DNA of 64,000 nt from Bacillota bacterium (lineage in GTDB: Bacteria > Bacillota > Clostridia > Lachnospirales > Lachnospiraceae): positions 3,379-67,378 of the forward strand of contig JAEZTJ010000059.1 of the NCBI GenBank assembly GCA_023421505.1, written 5' to 3'. Positions 17,344-24,618 of the stretch are shown here, piece after piece. Numbering within the stretch: position 1 is the first letter of the stretch; each line of letters starts with the position of its first letter. The translations under genes and the position numbers were made by a program. Under the pieces are notes generated by a model. That model was not told the DNA's origin. It saw only the letters and a list, made by a program, of their open reading frames with translations, and did no database searches.

Positions 17344-17577
17344 GCCCCTAATTATTATATATAGGACAACAAACAAGACAGACAGGCCTATACCCAATAT
17401 TAGAATGTAAAAAAACATTATTATTGCCCTATTCCAACTACCATAGGATAGCTTCCTTCTTTTCCTTATTCTCAGGTGTCGTTTTTCTATATGTTTTACC
17501 GCAGAATTTATGCTAAGAAACAAACCCAATCCTATAATGATTAAGCTTACGAGCCGTACTATAGCTATCTGCCGCAC
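17329..17577 (-). CDS. Small membrane protein of the pilus-like locus
   Basis: 82 residues with two membrane segments (about 5-24 and 50-75) joined by a very basic loop (EKRHLRIRKRRKLSYG). By the positive-inside rule the loop would face the cytoplasm. The GTG start overlaps the end of the TadZ-like gene by 13 bases, with AAGGAA upstream. The last codons (GSVNC and stop) lie inside the outermost hairpin of the repeat cluster, so the original C-terminus may have been replaced when the repeat arrived. No family recognised. Confidence 0.55.
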   Translation of the reverse strand: MRQIAIVRLVSLIIIGLGLFLSINSAVKHIEKRHLRIRKRRKLSYGSWNRAIIMFFYILILGIGLSVLFVVLYIIIRGSVNC

Positions 17578-18404
17578 ATTATGATTTCCTTATTCTTGAT
17601 TGTTTGTTCAGCTTTCTTAATTATTGTATATGCAGCTTTTTTTACTGATTGTATAAATATATAATTGGGATTTTCCTTGATACAGGAATAATTTCTTGAA
17701 ATGTAAGCTACGACTGATCCATTAGAAAAGGCATTTTGATAAGATATATTTGGGGGAATGACAATAATATTTTCCCAGGGAATTTGATACGTTAAAGCTA
17801 TTCTTTTACTGTTGAAAAAAGAATGGCAGTCATAATTACTGATGATAAAGACAGCCTTAGATAATAGCGAGGAATAATTAACGAAGAAGTCTTCAAGTAT
17901 ACTTTGATTTTGACAAAGATTAACTACAATAAGATCAGACTCATCAAGAATTGTCTTAGCACTGAGACTTTCGTGACTGGCAGTATCAATCAGACAAATA
18001 TCAGTATAATGCTCTATCATGTCGAATAATTGATATATACAACGGTCAAATTCATATTCAAATATTTCATTATGAATTACTTTGCTTTGAGGAATGTAAT
18101 AAAGATGTTTATCGATAATTTCTCTGAGATGATATTTTAGAATATCGGAATTGTAATTACCTCTATATATTTTTCTTAGAAGTCCCTCAATACCGGTACC
18201 GTCATAATAGTTAGTTCCAACTTCATGAAAAGCATTGAAATGAGTTCTATCGGTAAAAGCTTTACCTAAACTATTATCTTTCAGCCGATTTTCAATAACA
18301 ATCACTGAATATGGATACCTTATTACACTTGCCACGCTAATGGCTGCTAGATTTGCAGAAACATTGCACTTCTCATTTGCATTGCTCCAAAATGCGATTT
18401 TCAA
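17565..18404 (-). CDS. TadZ/CpaE-like protein (paralogue A), first gene of the pilus-like locus
   Basis: 279 residues, TTG start with a strong RBS (GGAGGT, seven bases upstream). The N-terminus MKIAFWSNANEKCNVSANLA replaces the Walker A GKGGxGKT of MinD/ParA proteins; SDLIVVNLCQNQSIL and DICLIDTASHESL match later motifs of the fold and are shared with paralogue C. TadZ-type proteins mark the site of pilus assembly. Like its two paralogues it should be unable to hydrolyse ATP in the usual way. It leads the operon behind a promoter at 18492-18520. Confidence 0.68.
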   Translation of the reverse strand: MKIAFWSNANEKCNVSANLAAISVASVIRYPYSVIVIENRLKDNSLGKAFTDRTHFNAFHEVGTNYYDGTGIEGLLRKIYRGNYNSDILKYHLREIIDKHLYYIPQSKVIHNEIFEYEFDRCIYQLFDMIEHYTDICLIDTASHESLSAKTILDESDLIVVNLCQNQSILEDFFVNYSSLLSKAVFIISNYDCHSFFNSKRIALTYQIPWENIIVIPPNISYQNAFSNGSVVAYISRNYSCIKENPNYIFIQSVKKAAYTIIKKAEQTIKNKEIIMCGR

Positions 18405-18466
18405 AGAAATACCTCCTTGTTAATGGAATATGGATATAAAATGAATTACTGACAGATTATATAGAA

Positions 18467-18520
18467 CTAACAACTGTTAGAAGATATTCCTATCATATAC
18501 GAAAATACATATTTTGTAAA
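18467..18520 (-). promoter_or_regulatory. Promoter and palindrome of the pilus-like locus
   Basis: Reading leftward, TTTACA (18520-18515) and TATGAT (18497-18492) are separated by 17 bases. Just downstream, the palindrome CTAACA-AC-TGTTAG at 18467-18480 would lie around or just after the transcription start and could be an operator. The rest of the 367-bp gap (18405-18771) holds only the terminator of the amino-acid transporter operon. Confidence 0.55.
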
Positions 18521-18602
18521 CCTTTTTGTCGATTAAAAATTCCACATATTTTTATCCATATTTTGTTTAAATCTAACAAATTGATACTACAAAAGGTAAA
18601 AT

Positions 18603-18642
18603 AAAAGCCGGATTAAGAGGCTACCTCTATTGTCCAGCTTTT
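18603..18642 (-). terminator. Terminator of the amino-acid ABC transporter operon
   Basis: On the minus strand, AAAAGCTGGA pairs with TCCGGCTTTT around an inner AGAGG-CCTCT stem and is followed by ATTTT. It lies 130 bp after the ATPase gene. Confidence 0.7.
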
Positions 18643-18771
18643 AAACTAAACTAGCAACGTACTTTGTCATACGTATATATAGTACAAGGATAAAATCAAA
18701 TTCAAATATACCATAATTATGTGAATGCCAGCACCCCATGCTAAGCATGTTTTCTATTTATCCAAAATTCA

Positions 18772-19509
18772 TTATTTATTTAAAACACGCTTTAAAAATT
18801 CCTTTGTTCTTTCCTGTATTGGATTATTGAATATCTGATCGGGAGCTCCCTCTTCTGCAATAACACCCTTATCCATAAATACAACACGGTTAGATACTTC
18901 CTTTGCAAAACCCATCTCGTGTGTTACAACAAGCATGGTAAGCCCTGATTTTGCTAATTCTTTCATTACATTTAATACCTCTCCTACCATCTCAGGGTCA
19001 AGTGCAGAGGTCGGTTCATCAAACAGAAGTACATCAGGTTCCATAGACAAAGCCCGTGCAATTGCTACTCTTTGCTTCTGTCCTCCGGATAGCTGCTTTG
19101 GCTTTGCATTGATGTATTGATCCATACCAACGACACTAAGATATTTCATAGCGACCTTCTGAGCCTCATCCTTACTCCGCTTTAGTACCTTCATCTGCCC
19201 AACCATACAATTACTAAGTACATCATGATTATTGAACAGATTAAATTGTTGAAATACCATACCCAGCTTTGTACGATAAGCATAGATATCATGCCTGTCG
19301 TCTAAAATATTCTCACCCTTATAGATTATCCTTCCGCCACTCGGTTTTTCTAAGAGATTAATACAGCGAAGAAGCGTGGATTTCCCTGAACCGGAGGCAC
19401 CGATTATACAGACAACCTCACCTTTATTTACAGAAAAATTAATATCTTTAAGGATTTCATTATCTCCAAAGGATTTTCTTAGATGTTGTATCTCGATTAC
19501 TTTTTCCAT
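18772..19509 (-). CDS. glnQ: Polar amino-acid ABC transporter ATP-binding protein
   Basis: About 245 residues of the GlnQ/HisP family, which powers uptake of polar amino acids. Walker A GASGSGKST, Q-loop region VFQQFNLF, signature LSGGQKQR, Walker B VLLFDEPTSALD and switch His VVTHEM are all intact. I chose ATG 19509, with GGAG seven bases upstream, because for ATG 19521 the GGGGGA lies almost on the codon. It follows the permease after about 36 bp containing a small CCGCC/GGCGG hairpin. Confidence 0.93.
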   Translation of the reverse strand: MEKVIEIQHLRKSFGDNEILKDINFSVNKGEVVCIIGASGSGKSTLLRCINLLEKPSGGRIIYKGENILDDRHDIYAYRTKLGMVFQQFNLFNNHDVLSNCMVGQMKVLKRSKDEAQKVAMKYLSVVGMDQYINAKPKQLSGGQKQRVAIARALSMEPDVLLFDEPTSALDPEMVGEVLNVMKELAKSGLTMLVVTHEMGFAKEVSNRVVFMDKGVIAEEGAPDQIFNNPIQERTKEFLKRVLNK

Positions 19510-19545
19510 ACTAAACTCCATTCCCCCGCCTTGCGGCGGTATAAT

Positions 19546-20277
19546 TTATACCTGCATCTGATTACCTGGTATGATATTATAACTATCCGGACCGTCTAAT
19601 TTACGTTCAATTAAGCGAAGTATTCTTGTTACTGTAAGTGTTAATATAAGGTATATAATACAAGCAACAAAGAATGCCTCGAAGAAGCTAAAGGTAGCAC
19701 CGGCTACAGATTTCGTCTGGAAGAACAGCTCCGATACTGAAATTACATTAAGTACAGAGGTATCTTTAATGTTAATTACGAATTCATTGCCGAGCGGCGG
19801 CAGGATATTGCGGATAACCTGAGGTAATATTACATTGAACATTGTTTTTGTATGATTCATACCAATCGCTTGAGCGGCCTCAAACTGACCTTTATCAATG
19901 GAAATAATACCGCCTCTTACTATTTCTGCCATATATGCACCTGTATTAATAGATACGATAAAAACCGCTGCAAAGGTTCTTTCCATATCTATGCCAAAGG
20001 CCATGAGAGAACCATAATAAATAACCATAGCCTGTACAATCATTGGAGTACCACGGAAGAATTCCACGTAGATAGATATTATGACATTTACTATTTTAAG
20101 GATTATTCGTTTAACGCCTCTATCCGGCATCGGAATAGTACGGATTGTTCCAATTAACAAACCTATTAAGGACCCAAGAATTGTACCTATTATCGAAATA
20201 AATAAGGTGAGGCCTGCCCCTCTTAAATACATCGGCCAATATTTATTTATAATATCTAAAAAAGTATCCCAAGACAT
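19546..20277 (-). CDS. Polar amino-acid ABC transporter permease
   Basis: About 243 residues of the HisM/GlnP family. Five membrane segments are recognisable, with the permease signature EFFRGTPMIVQAMVIYYG and the EAA-type loop EAAQAIGMNHTKTMFNVILP that docks with the ATPase. ATG 20277 is chosen because the upstream TTG at 20307 has no ribosome binding site. It is separated from the binding-protein gene by a terminator-like hairpin, which probably lowers its expression relative to the binding protein. Confidence 0.92.
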   Translation of the reverse strand: MSWDTFLDIINKYWPMYLRGAGLTLFISIIGTILGSLIGLLIGTIRTIPMPDRGVKRIILKIVNVIISIYVEFFRGTPMIVQAMVIYYGSLMAFGIDMERTFAAVFIVSINTGAYMAEIVRGGIISIDKGQFEAAQAIGMNHTKTMFNVILPQVIRNILPPLGNEFVINIKDTSVLNVISVSELFFQTKSVAGATFSFFEAFFVACIIYLILTLTVTRILRLIERKLDGPDSYNIIPGNQMQV

Positions 20278-20390
20278 AATTGCACCAAGCCTTTCCTTCT
20301 TATCCAAGTATATAGATGATATCCCTAAACAATTTGTTTACTTTTATATTTGCTTATACGTTAACTTTAAGCGATTTATCCACATGAAAA

Positions 20391-20427
20391 GAGACTGTCC
20401 CAAAATAACATCAACTGGGACAGCCTC
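20391..20427 (-). terminator. Hairpin between binding-protein and permease genes
   Basis: GAGGCTGTCCCA pairs with TGGGACAGTCTC (one G-T) and is followed by TTTT on the minus strand, 11 bp after the binding-protein stop. In such operons a partial terminator here raises the ratio of binding protein to membrane components. Confidence 0.7.
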
Positions 20428-20437
20428 AAGCTAACAT

Positions 20438-21337
20438 TTATTCTGCTGCCGGCTGATTCTGAATTGCTGTATCCATGATGCTGATACGATCCTCTTCAGA
20501 TATCCCTGCTAAAACTTCATTAATTTTAGCTGTTAATTCGCTGTCCTTCTTCACTCCGACTGCGATTGCCACATCATCATCAGATACGGTAAAGCCATTT
20601 CCCTCAGCAAATTCAACCATCATAAAATTCTGATTTGCTGTACTTGCACTTACACCTTCAGGACGCTCCGATACATAACCATCAATCGCACCAGCTTCCA
20701 AAGCAACTCTCATTGCAGGAAAATTATCCATTGCTGTCTGCTTCTTTACTCCGTCTATTTGATCAATTACGGTGTAATGGAAGGTATTTAACTGTGCAGT
20801 AATTTTAGCACCGCTAAAATCTTGAATAGAAGTAGCTTTTTCAAACGCACTGCCCTTCTTAACCACCATTACAAGATTTGATTTATAATAGTTATCAGAA
20901 AAATCAATTTTTTCTTTTCTATCTGCGGTAGGTGACATACCAGCCATAATCGCATCAATTTTACCAGATTGAACCGCTGGCACTAAACCATCCCACTCTG
21001 TTTTAACAATAACAAGTTTTTTACCAAGGCTGTCTGCTATCTTCTTTGCAAACTCCACGTCATAACCGCCTGCGAATTCCTGCGTACCTTCAATCGGAAC
21101 TGCTCCATTTGTATCATCTATCTGAGTCCAGTTAAACGGCGGATAACCACATTCCATACCAACCTTAAAGGGTTCCAGCGCCTCTGAATCGGTTTTATCT
21201 GCCTCAGAATCGTTTGATGCAGTATTACCCGTATCATTTGAGCCTACATCATTGGACTCGGTATCCTTTGTTCCGCAGCCCCCGATCAATAGTACCGCAA
21301 ATACCAGTACAACTAACAAAGATAATTTCTTTCTCAT
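20438..21337 (-). CDS. Polar amino-acid substrate-binding lipoprotein
   Basis: 299 residues. A lipoprotein signal peptide ends at IGGCG (Cys about 21), followed by a disordered Asp/Asn/Ser linker. The SBP_bac_3 fold follows, with VGMECGYPPFNW, GYDVEFAKKIADSLG, GMSPTADRKEKIDFS and GAIDGYVSE, typical of family-3 binding proteins for polar amino acids. The exact ligand cannot be read from sequence. RBS GGAGGAG before ATG 21337. First gene of the operon behind a long leader with an intrinsic terminator. Confidence 0.92.
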   Translation of the reverse strand: MRKKLSLLVVLVFAVLLIGGCGTKDTESNDVGSNDTGNTASNDSEADKTDSEALEPFKVGMECGYPPFNWTQIDDTNGAVPIEGTQEFAGGYDVEFAKKIADSLGKKLVIVKTEWDGLVPAVQSGKIDAIMAGMSPTADRKEKIDFSDNYYKSNLVMVVKKGSAFEKATSIQDFSGAKITAQLNTFHYTVIDQIDGVKKQTAMDNFPAMRVALEAGAIDGYVSERPEGVSASTANQNFMMVEFAEGNGFTVSDDDVAIAVGVKKDSELTAKINEVLAGISEEDRISIMDTAIQNQPAAE

Positions 21338-21425
21338 TTCATTTCTCCTCCATAATATAATATAACTAAAAAGTCATCTCTGCTTTAGGATATTACCTGT
21401 GCAGCTGCTTTTTATACTTTTGAAT

Positions 21426-21596
21426 TAAAAAACCTGAGGTATCCTCAGGTTGACATCATTGTCCTAAGCTACTAGATTATCCCTTCCTGAGATAACTCAT
21501 CTTTTTCAGCCAATTAGAAAAATATCAGACACCTCAATGGGTTATATAATATCATTCTTACTCTCACCTGCATGAGTGAGGCTTGTTTGAAATTAC
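21426..21596 (-). promoter_or_regulatory. Amino-acid transporter leader with intrinsic terminator (candidate riboswitch or attenuator)
   Basis: The transcript should begin near 21596 and run about 260 nt before the gene. A perfect hairpin, AACCTGAGG-ATA-CCTCAGGTT with a T-tract (21451-21426), is an intrinsic terminator about 90 nt before the start codon. CTCAGG further upstream (about 21491-21496) could pair with CCTGAG of the terminator and act as an antiterminator. Another hairpin (CTCAC/GTGAG) lies near the 5' end. I compared it mentally with lysine, glycine, SAM and T-box classes and found no match, so the ligand class is open. Confidence 0.55.
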
Positions 21597-21602
21597 GCTA
21601 TA

Positions 21603-21631
21603 AGTTTACATCATCCTATGTTATCTGTCAA
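21603..21631 (-). promoter_or_regulatory. Promoter of the amino-acid ABC transporter operon
   Basis: TTGACA (21631-21626), 17-bp spacer, TAAACT (21608-21603), reading leftward. A near-consensus vegetative promoter. Confidence 0.75.
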
Positions 21632-21688
21632 TTAAAAATCCTAGAATTCAAGAAACAAAATCCTTCCATTCCACAGGCACATTAGTGT

Positions 21689-21729
21689 AAAAAAAGAAAG
21701 CTTCCACCGAATGTACGACAGAAACTTTC
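21689..21729 (-). terminator. Terminator of the cyclophilin gene
   Basis: GAAAGTTTC pairs with GAAGCTTTC (one mismatch) and is followed by seven Ts on the minus strand, 11 bp after the stop codon. Confidence 0.75.
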
Positions 21730-21739
21730 TTCCTATATG

Positions 21740-22420
21740 CTATTTATATTTAGATATTTTAATTTCGTCAATTATGACTTCCGTTGCAGGTATTCCCCGT
21801 TCCTCGTCTGTTTTCTCAACCTCAGATATTTTATCAATTACCTCGAAACCATCATATACCTGTCCAAATACAGTATTTAACTTATAAAACCAGGGAGCTC
21901 CTCCTATTTTACCAAATAACTCTTTGGCTTTTTTATTAAATTTTATATCATAATTTAGCTCTATCTGCTTTAATACTTCCTTATTATATGTCTGACTGGC
22001 TGAAACGATAAAGAATTGGCTCTTATTTGTATCCGGTCCTACATTAGACATACATAAAGCGCCATGATATGGCTGCAAATAAGGATTAAATTCATCCTTA
22101 AAAGCTTCTCCCCATATGCTCTTTCCCTCATCTTGCATTGCGGAAGAATCACCAGTTTCTAAAATAGAGTCTTTAATAATTCTATAAAAGGTCTGCCCAT
22201 TATAGAAGCCTTCCTTTGATAAAGTCACAAAATTTTCTACAGCTTTAGGTGCTGCAGTATCAAAAAGCTTAAAATATATTGATCCATAATCTCTGACAAC
22301 GATTTCTGCAATCGTATCACCTACCATCGGTTTAGCAAGCTGGTTAATTTCTTTTTGACAACCCGAGAAGGCGACCATTCCTATTATTATAACCATTAAA
22401 ATAATGCATATTTTTTTCAT
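21740..22420 (-). CDS. Cyclophilin-type peptidyl-prolyl isomerase lipoprotein
   Basis: 226 residues. The lipoprotein signal ends at AFSGC (Cys 21), so the enzyme should be tethered outside the membrane. The cyclophilin domain follows: PKAVENFVTLSKEGFYNGQTFYRII, then GALCMSNVGPDTNKSQFFI, the conserved active-site stretch with Q-F-F, and VFGQVYDGFEVIDKI. It would catalyse prolyl isomerisation during folding of exported proteins. Compared with small cyclophilins it has an insert with Lys-rich helices around residues 155-175. The gene stands alone with its own terminator. Confidence 0.88.
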   Translation of the reverse strand: MKKICIILMVIIIGMVAFSGCQKEINQLAKPMVGDTIAEIVVRDYGSIYFKLFDTAAPKAVENFVTLSKEGFYNGQTFYRIIKDSILETGDSSAMQDEGKSIWGEAFKDEFNPYLQPYHGALCMSNVGPDTNKSQFFIVSASQTYNKEVLKQIELNYDIKFNKKAKELFGKIGGAPWFYKLNTVFGQVYDGFEVIDKISEVEKTDEERGIPATEVIIDEIKISKYK

Positions 22421-22928
22421 AACAAAACCTTCCTGTTTTTATCTATTGTACTGTAACGTTACTTAATAGAATCTCTAATACAAAACATATATTGCGCTCT
22501 GACATCCCTTATCATTATCACCTATAGCTCTCTGTTAACGTTAATATAGCAAAGGATTACACATTAGTAAATGTTGCATCTTATAAATAAGTCGATGTAT
22601 TATCCGAGCTAATTGAATAAATTTTATACATCTAATTAATCCACAGATTATTTTATAATCATAATAAGAATACTATTAGAGATATTTATTGTCATTGATA
22701 AATCAAGTTTTCCTACCTCAATGATTATATCACAATATGTTAACATACTTCCATTAATTATGTAATAAAACCTTATACGAAATTCTATCAAATTTTAGCA
22801 TTAATTTGGTAGTTTTTTCTAATTTAATAAACAATCTATGAAATTTATTATCAATTTTAGACATAATGCACTTTACAAAACAACAAAAATATGTCAAAAT
22901 AAAAAAAATCCTAGGAGGTAAAAGTATT
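22421..22928. other. 508-bp divergent intergenic region with two TAACGTTA palindromes
   Basis: No gene is visible between the cyclophilin and uracil permease starts. It contains GTAACGTTAC at about 22453-22462 and TTAACGTTAA at about 22534-22543, two related palindromes about 80 bp apart that may be regulator sites for the cyclophilin gene. The half nearest the permease is very AT-rich, and I could not assign a confident promoter there. Confidence 0.35.
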
Positions 22929-24308
22929 ATGTCTTCAAATAAGAAGCAACCAGTCGGTTATTTGCCGGATGAACGGCCGCCGATCATCGAATTATTTTTC
23001 TATGCATTACAGCAAATTATTGTAATGTTTCCCGCAACTGTTCTAGTAGCAATTATTACCGGATTTCATGTATCTACAACGATATTTGCCAGTGGTTTGG
23101 CAACCCTTTGCTTTATTTTTATTACCGGTAAGAAAATACCCTTATATTATGGTTCAAGCTTTTCCTATATTGCAGCAATTGCATCCATAATGACTGAGGA
23201 AGCAATTGCCAAAAACGGTCTCAATACTATGATCTCAACTGCTCAGTTTGGTATTGTAATGTCCGGTTTCGTATCTATCGCTGCAGGACTTATTATTCAA
23301 CGTGCCGGCAGAAAAGCAATCGATAAGATACTCCCTGCTACCGTAACAGGAAGTATTGCAATGATTATCGGTTTATCACTCGCATCAAATGCTATGGGTA
23401 ATGCGGCAAAAATACCGGACGCCCTCGAGGCAGCAAAGACCGTTCTTGCACAGAATATGGCTTGGGTTATCTCAATCATTACATTATTTTCAACAATTGT
23501 ATATTCAGTATATTTGAAGGGCAAATTAAGTCAGTTGCCTATTCTTTTTGGCCTTGTAACCGGTTATGCAGCTGCTCTCATTATTGGCGCTGTAACAGGT
23601 ATTCCATTCGTAAACTTTAATAAAACAGAATTAGAGGGTATCTTCAATCTACCAGAATTTACTCTGCCAAAGCCTAGTCTGGCAGCAATTGCAGCTATTA
23701 TGCCAATCGCAATTGCAACCATTCCAGAATCCACTGCCCATGTATATCAGCTTGATATCTATGTTAATAATTTGGCTAAGAAAACAGGTTCCAAGAAGAA
23801 ATACAACATAGCTGATAAATTAGGCTTAAATCTGATCGGTGATGGTATGGGTGATATTATATCAGGCTTTATCGGAGGACCTGCCGGAACAAATTACGGT
23901 GAGAATATCAGTACTATGGCAATCTCTAAGGTTTTTTCCATACCTGTATTAATTGCAGCTGCAATCATTACAATGATTATCTCCTGCTTCACTCCATTAA
24001 TTAATATTGTATACTCCATACCAGATGCAGTTATTGGCGGCTTATCAATTTACTTATTCGGTGTCATCGCTGCACAGGGTATTACGATCATGATGGATCG
24101 TAAGGTGGACATGTTCAAATCTAAGAATCTTGCAGTTATTGCTATCATCCTGATTATTGGACTTGGAGGCAGCTACGGCTTTGAAGGGAATGGTTTAATA
24201 CCAATGTTCGGTATGAAGTTCCCCGCACTTGCTACAGCTGCTGTTGTAGGTATCGTATTAAATCTCTTATTGTCTATTGGTGATAAGGATGAGACTCCGG
24301 CTGAATAA
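22929..24308 (+). CDS. uraA: Uracil permease (NCS2 family)
   Basis: 459 residues with about 12-14 membrane segments of the NCS2 fold. QQIIVMFPATVLVAIITG near the N-terminus, KIPLYYGSSFSYIA, PIAIATIPESTAHVYQL (the substrate-site Glu region) and GGPAGTNYGENIS closely follow UraA/PyrP uracil transporters, which couple pyrimidine uptake to protons. The ATG at 22929 is chosen over an in-frame ATG at 22866 because CTAGGAGG stands ten bases before it. It ends at a strong terminator. Adjacent genes do not extend the pyrimidine theme, apart from the purine permease downstream on the other strand. Confidence 0.9.
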   Translation: MSSNKKQPVGYLPDERPPIIELFFYALQQIIVMFPATVLVAIITGFHVSTTIFASGLATLCFIFITGKKIPLYYGSSFSYIAAIASIMTEEAIAKNGLNTMISTAQFGIVMSGFVSIAAGLIIQRAGRKAIDKILPATVTGSIAMIIGLSLASNAMGNAAKIPDALEAAKTVLAQNMAWVISIITLFSTIVYSVYLKGKLSQLPILFGLVTGYAAALIIGAVTGIPFVNFNKTELEGIFNLPEFTLPKPSLAAIAAIMPIAIATIPESTAHVYQLDIYVNNLAKKTGSKKKYNIADKLGLNLIGDGMGDIISGFIGGPAGTNYGENISTMAISKVFSIPVLIAAAIITMIISCFTPLINIVYSIPDAVIGGLSIYLFGVIAAQGITIMMDRKVDMFKSKNLAVIAIILIIGLGGSYGFEGNGLIPMFGMKFPALATAAVVGIVLNLLLSIGDKDETPAE

Positions 24309-24347
24309 TACTTTATATACTTATTATACAGTAAAATAGAGTATGAC

Positions 24348-24406
24348 AAAATATAGATGGGCTATCGCTTAATATCTTCAAATTATGCAATAGCCCATCT
24401 ATATTT
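24348..24406 (+). terminator. Terminator of the uracil permease gene
   Basis: AAATATAGATGGGCTAT pairs perfectly with ATAGCCCATCTATATTT, followed by TTAA. It lies 40 bp after the stop. The remainder of the 310-bp gap to 24618 shows nothing recognisable. Confidence 0.8.
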
Positions 24407-24618
24407 TTAATTATATTATTCATAACTGATTCATCTTAATATTAACCAATGTTACACAATAGCATAATTGATGAAGCATCTTATAATTCTGTAATTCAGT
24501 ATAAAATCATATCAAATTATGTGTATGCGTCAGCAATTGAATGCATATTCACTTTATTAATACCCTTGTATCAACAAAATGAAAAACATTAAATTTAAGC
24601 ATCAATATGAATGCTATA

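Noticed and set aside
1891..18404. Prepilin peptidase (TadV/CpaA) within the pilus-like locus
   Set aside because: No protein with the peptidase membrane plan and conserved Asp pair was found. The M50-like protein next door is a different protease class.
21426..21596. Lysine or glycine riboswitch before the amino-acid transporter
   Set aside because: Short resemblances (GGCTGAAA; ATCTCAGG) occur, but the diagnostic junction sequences of either class are missing, so it is left as an unclassified attenuator.
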